A stretch of DNA of 64,000 nt from Anaerofilum faecale (lineage in GTDB: Bacteria > Bacillota > Clostridia > Oscillospirales > Ruminococcaceae): contig DXFV01000036.1 in the NCBI GenBank assembly GCA_019114265.1, positions 27,931 to 91,930 on the forward strand, in the 5' to 3' direction. How positions within the stretch are numbered: the first letter of the stretch is position 1; each line of letters starts with the position of its first letter. A model generated the notes under the pieces. That model was not told where the DNA came from and made no database searches. It worked only from the letters and a program-made list of their open reading frames with translations. A program made the position numbers and the translations under genes. Shown piece after piece: positions 46,964 through 56,815 of the stretch.

Positions 46964-47698
46964 TCAACGTATAAAAAGTGGGATGTGATGTCCACGCAGG
47001 CGGGCGGCCAGATTGTGGTATGCGCGGAAGGCCGGTTCGTTCTCCGGCAGTGCGGTTCCTGCTGCGGCCGCGCGCTGCACGGCGGCGCTCTCGGGCAGCA
47101 CGGCGATCAGCTGGGCGGCCACCGTGTCGATGCACTCGTCCAGATCGGGCACGGCGCTCTTGTGCTGGCGCGCCGGGTCCACCCGGTTCAGCACCAGCCG
47201 GGGCGTCACACGGCTGTGTGCATACAGCCAGTCGGCCACGATGCGCCCGTCGCGCAGCGCCACGGGGTCGGGCGTGAGCACGAGCAGGGCCAGTTCGCTC
47301 ACAGCGGCGGCGGCGCAGAAGGCGTCTCCCATGCCGGCCGCGGTGTCCAGCAGGATAAAATCAAAATGGCCGGCGAATCCTTCCGTCAGCCGCTGTAAGG
47401 CAGCCGGTCGGATCTGCCCGCCGGAATAAGGAGCCGAGATCACCGAAAGTCCTGGATACAGGGGGCTTTGCACCACCGCCTTTTCCGCGGCGCATCGCCC
47501 GGCCATCAGATCCTCGATGTCGTATACCGTCTTGCCGTATACGCCCGCGATGATGTCCACGCTGCGCAGCCCGGAATCCAGTTCGATCAAAAGCACCCGG
47601 CTGCCTGCGGCTGCCAGCTGGGCGCCTGTGTACACCGCCGTTGTGCTTTTCCCGGTGCCGCCCTTGCCGGACGCCACCATGATGATCCTTGCTTTCAT
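46964..47698 (-). CDS. minD: MinD-family septum-site ATPase
   Basis: 244 residues. Deviant Walker A is SGKGGTGKST (about 10-19), with the signature Lys; switch regions appear as ELDSGLRSVDII and LLDTAAGMGD. The C-terminus is LFIR-rich but lacks an obvious long amphipathic membrane helix. MinD positions the division septum, usually with MinC, which is not in this window. The protein could also be a MinD-like placement ATPase. I chose ATG 47698, preceded by GGAGGA. It follows mrdA after a terminator. Confidence 0.88.
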   Translation of the reverse strand: MKARIIMVASGKGGTGKSTTAVYTGAQLAAAGSRVLLIELDSGLRSVDIIAGVYGKTVYDIEDLMAGRCAAEKAVVQSPLYPGLSVISAPYSGGQIRPAALQRLTEGFAGHFDFILLDTAAGMGDAFCAAAAVSELALLVLTPDPVALRDGRIVADWLYAHSRVTPRLVLNRVDPARQHKSAVPDLDECIDTVAAQLIAVLPESAAVQRAAAAGTALPENEPAFRAYHNLAARLRGHHIPLFIR

Positions 47699-47833
47699 GC
47701 TTCCTCCAAAAACGGGGAAAAGAATCCCCCACACTTTATATAGTATACCATAAGCGGGTGCGTCAAACAACATTTATTTTGCGGTTTTGTTGTAGAATTG
47801 TTACCTTTTGTGCGAAAATGGGCGTTTTTTACC

Positions 47834-47875
47834 AAAAAAGGAACCGGCCGGCCGCACAAAAGGCGACCGGCCGGG
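47834..47875 (-). terminator. Terminator after mrdA
   Basis: CCGGCCGG and CGGCCGG arms around a GC-poor loop; TTCCTTTTTT follows on the minus strand. Confidence 0.75.
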
Positions 47876-47882
47876 GGATTGG

Positions 47883-49961
47883 TCATTCCAGCAGCACACC
47901 GGCCTGCTGCGGTGCGGTGCTGTCGTTTCCGCCGAAGAAATAGGCGTCCAGGATGCTGCGTGCCAGATACAGGGTGGAAGAGCCGCTGCCGGCGTTTTCC
48001 AGCACGATGGCAATGGCGATCTCGGGATCTTCGGCCGGGGCGAACAGGATCGAGGTGCCGTGGTAGAGGTCGATGCCGTACTCGTTGGTGATGCCGCGTT
48101 CCGGCGAGCCGGTCTTGGCCGCCAGCGTGATGGGATAGCCTCTCAGGGCGGCGCTGTTGTTCTGCGCCATCTGGACCATACCCTGCGTCACGGCGTCGAA
48201 GGCGCCCACATTGTCCTCGATCACGTCCTCCACCTGTGCGTCGAAGCTCTCCAGCAGCTCGCCGGTGTTGGAATCGCGGTAGCCGGCCACCATGTGGGTC
48301 TTGTACCGCACGCCCTTGTTGGCGATGGTGGCGGCGTAGGTGGCCATCTGCACGGGGGTGATCTTGGTGTTCTGCTGGCCGATGGCGGACATCAGAACAT
48401 AGCCGTAGGTGTAGTCGGAGTCGCTGGAGGAGGTGATGTGCCCCTCCGCCTCGCCGATCTCCAGACCGGTCTCAATGCCCAGGCCCAGCCGCTTGGCAAA
48501 CTCGCCGAAGTTGTCGATGCCCAGCCGGCGTCCCACGTCGTAGAAATACCAGTTGCAGCTCTGCTCCAGCGCGCGGTAGATGCTGATCGGCCCGTGGCTG
48601 GACAGACATTTGGGCGGGTTCATGCCGGAGATCAGATTGTACTGCCGAACACAGTTGACGGTGGAAGTGGGGGTCATAACGCCGTCCAGGAGCCCTTTCA
48701 GGCCCACCACCGGTTTGAAGATGGAGCCGGGCATATAGGCCTGCTGGGTGGCGCGGTTCAGCAGCGGACTGTTGGGGTCGTTGGCCAGGCTCTCAAAATC
48801 GTTGCGCAGCTGATCGGTGGTATAGGTGGGGTAGGTGCTCAGCGCCAGGACGCCGCCGGTCTTGACGCCGAGGACCACCGCCGCGCCGGAATTGCACTCG
48901 CGTCCCTTGCCGGGCGCGTTCGTCTGCATGGTCTGGATGTAATTGGCCAGCAGCGAGTCCACCTGTTTCTGGAATTCGCTGTCGATGGTCAGCACGGCGG
49001 TCTTGCCGGGCGCAGGTTCCTCCTGCACCCAGCTGTTGTGGATGGTGCCGTCCTTGCCGTATTCCACCATCTTCACGCCGTCCTGTCCGCGCAGGGCGTC
49101 CTCCAGCGCCTCCTCCAGACCGCCGTGGCCGATCAGGGAGTTCATCTCATAGCCCTTGTCCTGCATTTCCTTTTTGTAGTCGGGGTCGGCCCAGTCCTCG
49201 GCATAGATGGGTCCGATGCTGCCGATGACGTTGGCCAGCAGGCTGCTGTCGGGATAGACGCGCTGGCTGCTCTCGCTGATCTCCACGCCGGTCAGGCTCA
49301 GGCTGCGCTCCTTGATGGTGGAGACCGTCTTCATCGAAACGTCGGTGGCCAGGGTGAAATTGTACATCTCGCCAAACCCGTCCAGCTCCATCTGGTAGCG
49401 GATGCCGGCCAGGATGCGCTGCCACTGGGGGTCGTATTCCTCCAGCTCATACTTCTCCACCATGCTTTCCAGAACCTCGTCGGCGGTGGCATACGACTGC
49501 TTGCCGAAGTCGGTTTTCAGCTTGCGCAGCTTGTTCTGCTGGCGTGCAAGGGTCGCGTTGCCGGTGGAGTCGGCGGTCAGGTCCACGGTGAATGCAAACG
49601 GCTGCTGGGTGGTGATGGGCAGGGTGTCGTTCCAGCTCTCGCCCGACGCCTGCAGGATCTCCACCAGCTCCTTCAGCGTCTCGTTCAGATCGCCGGTCAT
49701 CATGCCCTTGCTCAGTTCCACCTTGTGGGTGGTCACATTTGTGGCGATGCTGCGGCCATTTTTGTCCACGATCTCGCCGCGCGCGGCCTCGATGCCAAAT
49801 CGGTAGGTCTTTGTGTTCTGCGAAAGGCCCAGATAATACTCGCCGTTCACCAGCTGCAGATTCACCAGCTGCATGATGAACACGATCATCACCACAGCAC
49901 AGAACCCCACCATGGCCCAGATGCGGGGCAAGAGGCGTTTGGTGTGATTTTTAGGTTTCAA
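47883..49961 (-). CDS. mrdA: Penicillin-binding protein 2 (transpeptidase)
   Basis: 692 residues. One N-terminal membrane helix (about 12-35), a dimerisation domain starting ARGEIVDKNGR, and a transpeptidase domain with active Ser in PGSIFKP, SxN in EQSCNW and KTG in LAAKTGSPE. It cross-links side-wall peptidoglycan as part of the elongation machinery with MreBCD, encoded upstream in the same block. The gap to mreD is 16 bp. It is a target of beta-lactams. Confidence 0.95.
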   Translation of the reverse strand: MKPKNHTKRLLPRIWAMVGFCAVVMIVFIMQLVNLQLVNGEYYLGLSQNTKTYRFGIEAARGEIVDKNGRSIATNVTTHKVELSKGMMTGDLNETLKELVEILQASGESWNDTLPITTQQPFAFTVDLTADSTGNATLARQQNKLRKLKTDFGKQSYATADEVLESMVEKYELEEYDPQWQRILAGIRYQMELDGFGEMYNFTLATDVSMKTVSTIKERSLSLTGVEISESSQRVYPDSSLLANVIGSIGPIYAEDWADPDYKKEMQDKGYEMNSLIGHGGLEEALEDALRGQDGVKMVEYGKDGTIHNSWVQEEPAPGKTAVLTIDSEFQKQVDSLLANYIQTMQTNAPGKGRECNSGAAVVLGVKTGGVLALSTYPTYTTDQLRNDFESLANDPNSPLLNRATQQAYMPGSIFKPVVGLKGLLDGVMTPTSTVNCVRQYNLISGMNPPKCLSSHGPISIYRALEQSCNWYFYDVGRRLGIDNFGEFAKRLGLGIETGLEIGEAEGHITSSSDSDYTYGYVLMSAIGQQNTKITPVQMATYAATIANKGVRYKTHMVAGYRDSNTGELLESFDAQVEDVIEDNVGAFDAVTQGMVQMAQNNSAALRGYPITLAAKTGSPERGITNEYGIDLYHGTSILFAPAEDPEIAIAIVLENAGSGSSTLYLARSILDAYFFGGNDSTAPQQAGVLLE

Positions 49962-49977
49962 GGGCGTTGCCTCCTTT

Positions 49978-50502
49978 TTATTGCTCCGGGTCGAAACGCC
50001 GGTGGATGCGCCGTGTCAGCATCATGCACAGCGGCGATACGGCCGCCGTGAAGATGACGATGGGCACCACAGTGGTGAGGTATTCCTCGCCCGGCGCATG
50101 GTATCCGCGCATGACATAGTTGAACAAAAAATCCATGCTCAGCAAGAGCGCGCTGCCCACAAAGGTGAGCAGGATGACGTTCATGTTGTTCACCCGCAAA
50201 ATCAGTTCCACCACCACACCGGAGAAAAAGCAGATCACGATCAGCCCCAGCGTCAGCAGGCCGGGCACCCGCCCGGCAGTCCAGTCCCACAAAAGGCCGC
50301 CGGCCACCGCGAACCAGCTGCCGCGGAACTCGCCCTCACAGCAGGCCACCGCCACGCACACCGGCAGAATGAACACCGGCTTTGCGTTGCCGATGGTCAG
50401 AAAGCCGGGCGTGGTCTGCAAAGTGGCGCCCAGCAGGAGCAGCAGGGTATAGCACACCCATTTCAGCACCAGCAGCTTTTGCAGCCTGTATCTCGATTCC
50501 AT
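49978..50502 (-). CDS. mreD: Rod-shape-determining membrane protein MreD
   Basis: 174 residues with about five membrane helices (YTLLLLLGATL, VFILPVCVAVACC and so on). The FRGSWFAVAGGLLWDWTAG segment is the conserved MreD loop, and the C-terminus is basic (RRIHRRFDP). It links MreC and PBP2 at the membrane. It lies 12 bp after mreC and 16 bp before mrdA, in the normal order. Confidence 0.92.
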   Translation of the reverse strand: MESRYRLQKLLVLKWVCYTLLLLLGATLQTTPGFLTIGNAKPVFILPVCVAVACCEGEFRGSWFAVAGGLLWDWTAGRVPGLLTLGLIVICFFSGVVVELILRVNNMNVILLTFVGSALLLSMDFLFNYVMRGYHAPGEEYLTTVVPIVIFTAAVSPLCMMLTRRIHRRFDPEQ

Positions 50503-50514
50503 ATCTGCCCTCCC

Positions 50515-51411
50515 TTATTCGCTGTCCTGCGCATCGGAGGCAGGGGAGGGGGAGGGAGACAGCTCTGCCGCTTCGCTGTCGGCGCCGTCGGTGATCACCA
50601 GCACCTCGCGGATCTCGGGGATATCGGCGCCGGGCCGCACGGTGGCCACCATCGACTGCCCGCTGGCCTCACTGTCCAGCGATTCCAGCGTGCCCACCAG
50701 CAGGCCGGACGGGAACACGCCGCCCAGCCCGGTGGTCACCACCTGGTCGCCGATGGTGGCCTGGGTGGTGCGGGGGAGGTTGGTCATGCGGCACAGCCCT
50801 TCGGCCACCAGCTCGTCGCTGCCGGTCACCAGGCCGTTGTCGCGGGTGCGGCTCGCCATACAGGCCACGTTCACCGACGGGTTCAGGATGGTGACGATCT
50901 TGCTGGAGGTGAGGGTGGTGTCGGCCACGATGCCCACCAGGTATCCGTAATCGCTCACCACCACGTCGCCCTTTTCCACGCCGTTTTTGAAGCCGATGTC
51001 GATGGTGAAGGAGTAGAAGCTGTCCAGCGGGTCGCGCCCGATCACAAAGCCGGGCAGATAGCTGTACTGCGGATTTTCCTCGCGGATGTTGTTGGCGTGG
51101 CGGAAGGTCTCGTTCTCGGCCTTATAGCGGTCGAGGTCCACCAGTTGGCTGCGCAGCTCGGCGTTTTCCTTTTCCAGCCGTTCGTTCTCCTCCATCACCG
51201 AATCCAACCGCACAAAGCGATCCCACACGCCGGAAACGCCGTTCGAGCAGATGGCGGCAATGCGCTGCAGAGGGGTGAGGGCCGCCGCAAGCAGCTCCTG
51301 CGGCGCGGCGCGCAGCCGTCCGTTGGCGCCCGCATAGGCCATGATTCCCGCAATCACCACACACACACACAGCAATATCTTGAACCGCACCGTCTGAAAA
51401 AAGTCCTTCAC
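50515..51411 (-). CDS. mreC: Rod-shape-determining protein MreC
   Basis: 298 residues. A short cytoplasmic N-terminus, one membrane helix (about 10-30), a coiled coil (70-105, MEENERLEKENAELRS) and a beta-barrel domain ending near 275, with PSGLLVGTLESLDSEASG. It scaffolds the elongation complex outside the membrane. The start is GTG 51411 with AAGGAGG upstream; no in-frame ATG fits. A terminator-like hairpin lies between it and mreB. Confidence 0.92.
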   Translation of the reverse strand: MKDFFQTVRFKILLCVCVVIAGIMAYAGANGRLRAAPQELLAAALTPLQRIAAICSNGVSGVWDRFVRLDSVMEENERLEKENAELRSQLVDLDRYKAENETFRHANNIREENPQYSYLPGFVIGRDPLDSFYSFTIDIGFKNGVEKGDVVVSDYGYLVGIVADTTLTSSKIVTILNPSVNVACMASRTRDNGLVTGSDELVAEGLCRMTNLPRTTQATIGDQVVTTGLGGVFPSGLLVGTLESLDSEASGQSMVATVRPGADIPEIREVLVITDGADSEAAELSPSPSPASDAQDSE

Positions 51412-51503
51412 CGTGCAGCCTCCTTTTTTGATTGTTGGGGGCGGGTGCGAGGGGGAGGGCGGTATGGCCCCCTTTCCTTCGACACGTCCCGTGTAAAATG
51501 TTG

Positions 51504-51538
51504 AAAAAAGCGGGCAGCCTGGGTTGGCCGCCCGCTTT
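51504..51538 (-). terminator. Terminator-like hairpin between mreB and mreC
   Basis: AGCGGGC pairs with GCCCGCT (with inner GCC/GGC), followed on the minus strand by TTTTTTC. It may lower mreCD expression relative to mreB. Confidence 0.7.
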
Positions 51539-51568
51539 GAACGGGCCGCAAAAGCCCGGATGCGCAGA

Positions 51569-52594
<1,026 letters not shown>

Positions 52595-52714
52595 TGTTCC
52601 ACTTCTCCTTCAAATCCCTGTCCCTGATACAATCCATATTCAAAGCCGTGCACAGGAATGCGCGCGGCCGTTCTGCGGATGGCATGCCTCCGCGTCGGCG
52701 GCATGGCTCTTTAT

Positions 52715-52743
52715 ATTATAACCGCAAAAGCTTTCATACTCAA
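52715..52743 (-). promoter_or_regulatory. mreB promoter
   Basis: Minus-strand TTGAGT (52738-52743), 17-bp spacer, TATAAT (52715-52720). Confidence 0.75.
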
Positions 52744-52790
52744 TGTGCCGGGGCGAAATTTCGCCGGTTTTTCAGTCTTTTTCGCATTTT

Positions 52791-53345
52791 TCACAAAAAA
52801 TGCTTCAAAGCGCGGGCCACTCTTGAAACCGGCAGCCCCATGATGTTGTAATAGCAGCCGCGGATGCCCCGGCAATACACCGCCGCGCCGCCCTGGATGG
52901 CATAGGCGCCGGCCTTGTCGTAGGGCTCGGCGGTGTCCAGATAGGCCTGCAGCCAGTCCTCGTCGATGGGGTAAAACTCCACCGTGCTGGTCACGGTGAA
53001 ATTCTCCACCCGGCCGCCGCGCGCGATGCACACGCCGGTGTGCACCTGGTGCACCGTGCCGGACAGCCGGTGCAGCATGCGCTCGGCGTCTGCGCGGCCG
53101 GCGGGCTTGCAGAACACCTCGCCGTCCTGCTCCACCACCGTATCGCAGCCCAGCACCACATCGTCCGGCCGCAGCGCGGCCACCGCCATACATTTGGCGT
53201 GCGCCAGCGCGCCGGCCAGCTTGGACGGGGAGGCGGCGCGCACGGCGCTCTCGTCCACCTCGCTGACCACCACCTCAAAATCCGGCGCGATCATGCCCAG
53301 CAGTTCCTTTCGCCGGGGGCTGCCGGAAGCCAGCACCAATGACAT
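52791..53345 (-). CDS. maf: Maf-family nucleotide pyrophosphatase
   Basis: 184 residues. The N-terminal ASGSPRRKELLGM (residues 6-18) is the Maf signature; VLGCDTVVEQDGE holds the catalytic Asp, with KAGAYAIQGGAA later. Maf enzymes cleave non-canonical or methylated nucleoside triphosphates and can arrest septation. Its place before mreB is the usual one. The start ATG 53345 has AAAGGAGAAGG upstream. Confidence 0.94.
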   Translation of the reverse strand: MSLVLASGSPRRKELLGMIAPDFEVVVSEVDESAVRAASPSKLAGALAHAKCMAVAALRPDDVVLGCDTVVEQDGEVFCKPAGRADAERMLHRLSGTVHQVHTGVCIARGGRVENFTVTSTVEFYPIDEDWLQAYLDTAEPYDKAGAYAIQGGAAVYCRGIRGCYYNIMGLPVSRVARALKHFL

Positions 53346-53389
53346 AACGATCCTTCTCCTTTGAATCTTTCAAGTTTTTGAAAAAAATA

Positions 53390-53650
53390 TCACCGCAGCG
53401 GGGTGCGGGTGTAGGCGAACAGGGCCAGCGCGATGGTCACCACCTGCGCGGCGCTGATGCGCATGGCAAAACTGAAGCTCACCTGCAGCACCGACAGATC
53501 CAGCACAAAGGGGTTGTCGGGGCTGATCCCCAGCGATTTGGAATAGGCCAGCCAGCTCAAAAACGGCACGCCCTGGCACAGGTTGGCCAGCAATGCCCCC
53601 AGGATCACACCGGCCAGCAGATAAAAAATCAGCAAAAAGGTGCGTTTCAT
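53390..53650 (-). CDS. DUF4321 small membrane protein
   Basis: 86 residues with two membrane segments (about 5-25 and 58-80) and the conserved SKSLGISPDNPFVLDLSVLQ stretch, typical of DUF4321. Members occur next to maf and mreB in clostridia, as here, hinting at a cell-envelope role that is not known. It starts 3 bp after the dut stop codon. Confidence 0.85.
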   Translation of the reverse strand: MKRTFLLIFYLLAGVILGALLANLCQGVPFLSWLAYSKSLGISPDNPFVLDLSVLQVSFSFAMRISAAQVVTIALALFAYTRTPLR

Positions 53651-53653
53651 CGT

Positions 53654-54115
53654 TTATCCTTTCTCCTCCAGCCCGGTTTTGCCGGTGGAGCCCAGGCCGC
53701 CGGTCCCCCGCGCGGTGGGCGTCATCTCCTCGGTGCGCACAAACCGGGGCGTGCACACCGGCATCACCGCCAGCTGTGCGATGCGTTCGCCGTCGGCGAT
53801 GGTGTAGGGCTCGCCGCCCAGATTCACCACCCCCACACGGATGGGGCCGCGATAGTCGGAGTCGATCACTCCCACGCCGTTCGACAGCGCCAGGCCGTGC
53901 CGGATGCCCAGGCTGCTGCGGGCGAACACAAGGCCCACATAGCCCGGCCCGGGCAGCTGGATGCCGATGCCGGTGGGGATGATGGCGCGCTCTCCCGGCT
54001 GCACGCAGATCCCTTCGGGCGGGCACAGCGCGTACAGGTCGGCCGCGGCGGCGCCTTCGGTGGCATACACCGGCGTGCGTGCGCGGGGGTCGAATTTCTG
54101 ATACAAAAGTTCCAT
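53654..54115 (-). CDS. dut: dUTP diphosphatase
   Basis: 153 residues. Motif 1 AADLYA, motif 2 ARSSLG, motif 3 GVIDSDYRG, motif 4 ERIAQLAVMP and motif 5 RGTGGLGSTG are all present, as in trimeric dUTPases. It removes dUTP and supplies dUMP for dTMP synthesis. GGAG lies at the right distance from the ATG. It sits 20 bp after the U32 peptidase gene. Confidence 0.96.
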   Translation of the reverse strand: MELLYQKFDPRARTPVYATEGAAAADLYALCPPEGICVQPGERAIIPTGIGIQLPGPGYVGLVFARSSLGIRHGLALSNGVGVIDSDYRGPIRVGVVNLGGEPYTIADGERIAQLAVMPVCTPRFVRTEEMTPTARGTGGLGSTGKTGLEEKG

Positions 54116-54135
54116 ACAGTTCTCCTTGGAGGCGC

Positions 54136-56163
54136 TCAGTCGGTGCCCTTGAAATAGAGGCCGCGGGTCAGTTCGCCGTCAAACGGCGCGCCGGCGGCGT
54201 AGATCGTCAGCACCTGCGCGGTGCGGCGGGGGGATTCGGTGGTGAAATACAGCACCTCGCAGTCGCAGCCCAGCGCGCCGGGCTTGTCCCCCATGTACAG
54301 CGGCACCGGGTTGTAGATGGTGCGCACGCCCAGCCCGCAGCGCACCGCAAAGCGGCGTCCCTTGCGGTCGGTCAGTTCGCCCTTGCGGGGGCATCCGGCA
54401 CAGGTGCGCACATTGTGGAGCGGGCAGGCGCGGGTGAGCATCAGCGGCAGATGTCCGTAGCCGATGGCGGCGGCGGGCACACAGCGGGCCAGCGCCCCCA
54501 CCTGGGCGGCGGTCAGCTCGGGCAGAGCCAGCACGCCCTGCACGCCCAGCCGCACCGCTTCGGCGCCGGACAGGGGATTGGTGACGTTCAGCCCCAGACC
54601 TCCGTAGAGCGAAAGGCCCTTTGCCATCCGCAGATGGGCCAGGTTGTTCGCCTCGAATCCGGCGAATCCCATCCCGGCGGCGCGCTCCAGCTGGCGCTGC
54701 ACCTGCTGCTCCACCGCGCCGAACATCGCGCGCGGCAGCTCCAGAACGGTGCGCCCGCGCAGGGCTTCGGGCACGGCGTCCAGCTCGCCGATGGGCAGGA
54801 TCACGCGCTCCAGCGCCGAAAGATCCTCCGGCATTTGGGAGACGCTCGCAAAGCGCGCCCACAGTCTGCGCGCGCCGGGCGTGCGGGAGGGCAGCGCGGG
54901 CAGTCCCGGCACAAAGGCGTGCGGGACGATGCGGCTGCGCTTTTCCAGCAGCTGCTCCAGCGCGGCGCGGCGGGCCTCGTTCAGCGCGCTGGCCGGCAGA
55001 TACCACATGCCGTCGCTGTCCAACTTCACCTCGCGCGCGAGGAAGGGGGTGCCGCCGGTCTTGCGCAGGCAGCGCTCCACCGCGGCGGCCTGGTCCTTCT
55101 GGGCGGGCTGCGGCGTTTCCTCCAGGTACACAACGGCGGCAAAACCGTCGTTCTCGGCTTTCAGCTTGGCGCCGTCCTCCGAGACGGTCAGGGTGAGATC
55201 GACCGGCAGGCGCGAAAATTCCCGCCGGAACAGCTCGCGCGCACGGGGCAGCGCGGCCCTAGCGGCGGCGGTGTCGGCCTCGGTGCGCACGCCGAACATC
55301 GCGCCGTCCCGTTTGCCGGTCAGATAGGCGTCGGTAAAGCCGGAGCGGGAAAACACGTCCCGCAGCAGCTGGGCGTCGTATGCCTGCCCGTCGCGGGCGG
55401 CGCGGCAGGCGGACACCGCCGCCGCCACATATTCCGGGGTACGCAGGCGTCCCTCGATCTTGGCGCTGCACACACCCGCCTTCTGCATGGCGGGGATATG
55501 ACGCACCAGCGACATATCTTTCAGGGAAAGATGCGCCGCGCCGCTTCCATCGGCAGCAAAGGGCAGGCGGCACGGCCCGGCACAGCTGCCGCGGTTCCCG
55601 CTGCGTCCGCCCAGGAAAGCGCTCATCATGCACTGGCCGCTCATGCTCATGCACAGCGCGCCGTGCACAAAGCACTCCACCTCGATGCCGCAGCCGTCGG
55701 CGATGACGCGGATCTCCTCCAGCGACAGCTCCCGCGCCAGGATCACCCGCGCAAAGCCCATGTCGGCCAGCTGGCGCGCGCCTTCCAGCGAGTGGACGCT
55801 CATCTGGGTGGAGCCGTGCAGCGGCAGCCCCGGCGCGCACCGGCGCACCAGCGCCGCCACCGCCAGATCCTGCACGATCACCGCGTCGGCGCCGGCCGCC
55901 GCCACCGCCGCGATGCTGTCCTGCACGGCGGCCAGCTCGGCTCCGTAGACGGTGCTGTTCAGCACCACATATACCTTCACACCGCGTCCGTGGCAGAAGG
56001 ACACCGCGCTGCGCAGCGCTTCGGGCGTGAAGTTGCCGGCGCTGCGCCGGGCGTTGAAGGAGGTGAGGCCCAGATACACCGCGTCGGCGCCGCTGTATAC
56101 GGCCGCGCGCAGCATCTCCTCGTTGCCGGCGGGCGCCAGAATTTCGCAGAAAGGCGCGCTCAT
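54136..56163 (-). CDS. U32-family peptidase/RNA hydroxylation-type protein, long form
   Basis: 675 residues. The N-terminal barrel starts ILAPAGNEEMLRAAVYSGADAVYLG, read in two parts, and FVHGALCMSMSGQCMMS with NRGSCAGPCR is the U32 signature with its Cys set. The long form with an extra C-terminal half (380-675) is common in clostridia. Members are annotated as peptidases, but relatives (RlhA, TrhP) take part in RNA hydroxylation; activity cannot be told here. Its start overlaps the zapA stop (ATGA), so it is translated with zapA. Confidence 0.9.
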   Translation of the reverse strand: MSAPFCEILAPAGNEEMLRAAVYSGADAVYLGLTSFNARRSAGNFTPEALRSAVSFCHGRGVKVYVVLNSTVYGAELAAVQDSIAAVAAAGADAVIVQDLAVAALVRRCAPGLPLHGSTQMSVHSLEGARQLADMGFARVILARELSLEEIRVIADGCGIEVECFVHGALCMSMSGQCMMSAFLGGRSGNRGSCAGPCRLPFAADGSGAAHLSLKDMSLVRHIPAMQKAGVCSAKIEGRLRTPEYVAAAVSACRAARDGQAYDAQLLRDVFSRSGFTDAYLTGKRDGAMFGVRTEADTAAARAALPRARELFRREFSRLPVDLTLTVSEDGAKLKAENDGFAAVVYLEETPQPAQKDQAAAVERCLRKTGGTPFLAREVKLDSDGMWYLPASALNEARRAALEQLLEKRSRIVPHAFVPGLPALPSRTPGARRLWARFASVSQMPEDLSALERVILPIGELDAVPEALRGRTVLELPRAMFGAVEQQVQRQLERAAGMGFAGFEANNLAHLRMAKGLSLYGGLGLNVTNPLSGAEAVRLGVQGVLALPELTAAQVGALARCVPAAAIGYGHLPLMLTRACPLHNVRTCAGCPRKGELTDRKGRRFAVRCGLGVRTIYNPVPLYMGDKPGALGCDCEVLYFTTESPRRTAQVLTIYAAGAPFDGELTRGLYFKGTD

Positions 56164-56504
56164 TGCTTGCCTTCCTTCAGCTGCTCCAGTTCACGGCGCA
56201 GGCGCTCCACCTCGCGGCGCGCTTCCTCGGCGGCCAGCTTGGATTTGGCGGCGTCCTCCAGACAGTCCTTGATCTGGGCGCGCATGTTGTCCGAGACCAG
56301 CACCGCCTTCTGCCATTCGTCCAGATAGTCCAGCGCGCACAGCACGGCGGCGGTGGTCACGCTGGCGCTGGGCGCGCTGGCCATCACCTCGTTCATGTTG
56401 CGGTCCAGCCGCTCGGCCAGGTTCAGCACATAATCTTCGGTATCGGTGGAGGACACAACATATACGGAGCCGCAGATCTCGAGCTTCACTTTATTGGCAG
56501 GCAT
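56160..56504 (-). CDS. zapA: Cell division protein ZapA
   Basis: 114 residues from ATG 56504. The N-terminal fold NKVKLEICGSVYVVSSTD and LAERLDRNMNEVM match ZapA, which bundles FtsZ filaments. The C-terminal third is a long coiled coil (EARREVERLRRELEQL). An in-frame ATG at 56519 is an alternative start; neither has a strong ribosome binding site. It heads the zapA, U32, dut, DUF4321, maf, mre block. Confidence 0.85.
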   Translation of the reverse strand: MPANKVKLEICGSVYVVSSTDTEDYVLNLAERLDRNMNEVMASAPSASVTTAAVLCALDYLDEWQKAVLVSDNMRAQIKDCLEDAAKSKLAAEEARREVERLRRELEQLKEGKQ

Positions 56505-56553
56505 TTTGAAAAACCCCATTTCTCTTTCAAGTTTAGGTACGCAGAAACGTATC

Positions 56554-56570
56554 ATACTATATTATAGTAT
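56554..56570. promoter_or_regulatory. 17-bp perfect palindrome upstream of zapA
   Basis: ATACTATA-T-TATAGTAT, 50 bp upstream of zapA. It contains TATAAT-like hexamers on both strands and may be the -10 region of zapA or an operator. Confidence 0.5.
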
Positions 56571-56707
56571 AGAATCGTCGGCAGAAAAAGTGGTTTGCAA
56601 AAATTTTCCCGTCTGTAAATCTCGACGAAAATGAGGAGAATTTTGGCCGCTTTTTCGAGCTTGTGCGTCAAGAATCTGGGCAAAACGTATAAATGTGACC
56701 GGGTTTC

Positions 56708-56736
56708 TTGAAAATGCAAATCCGAACGATTATAAT
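56708..56736 (+). promoter_or_regulatory. Glycogen phosphorylase promoter
   Basis: TTGAAA (56708-56713), 17-bp spacer, TATAAT (56731-56736), 80 bp before the start codon. Confidence 0.75.
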
Positions 56737-56815
56737 CAATACTGTGTGCCGGTATATCTTCGGCGCTGATTGCCGCAATATGGTCCGGTCGCAAGGGGAA
56801 AAGAATACTTGATTA

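Noticed and set aside
56571..56815. Riboswitch or long structured leader upstream of glgP
   Set aside because: I found only a promoter at 56708 and an 80-bp leader with no stable conserved fold.
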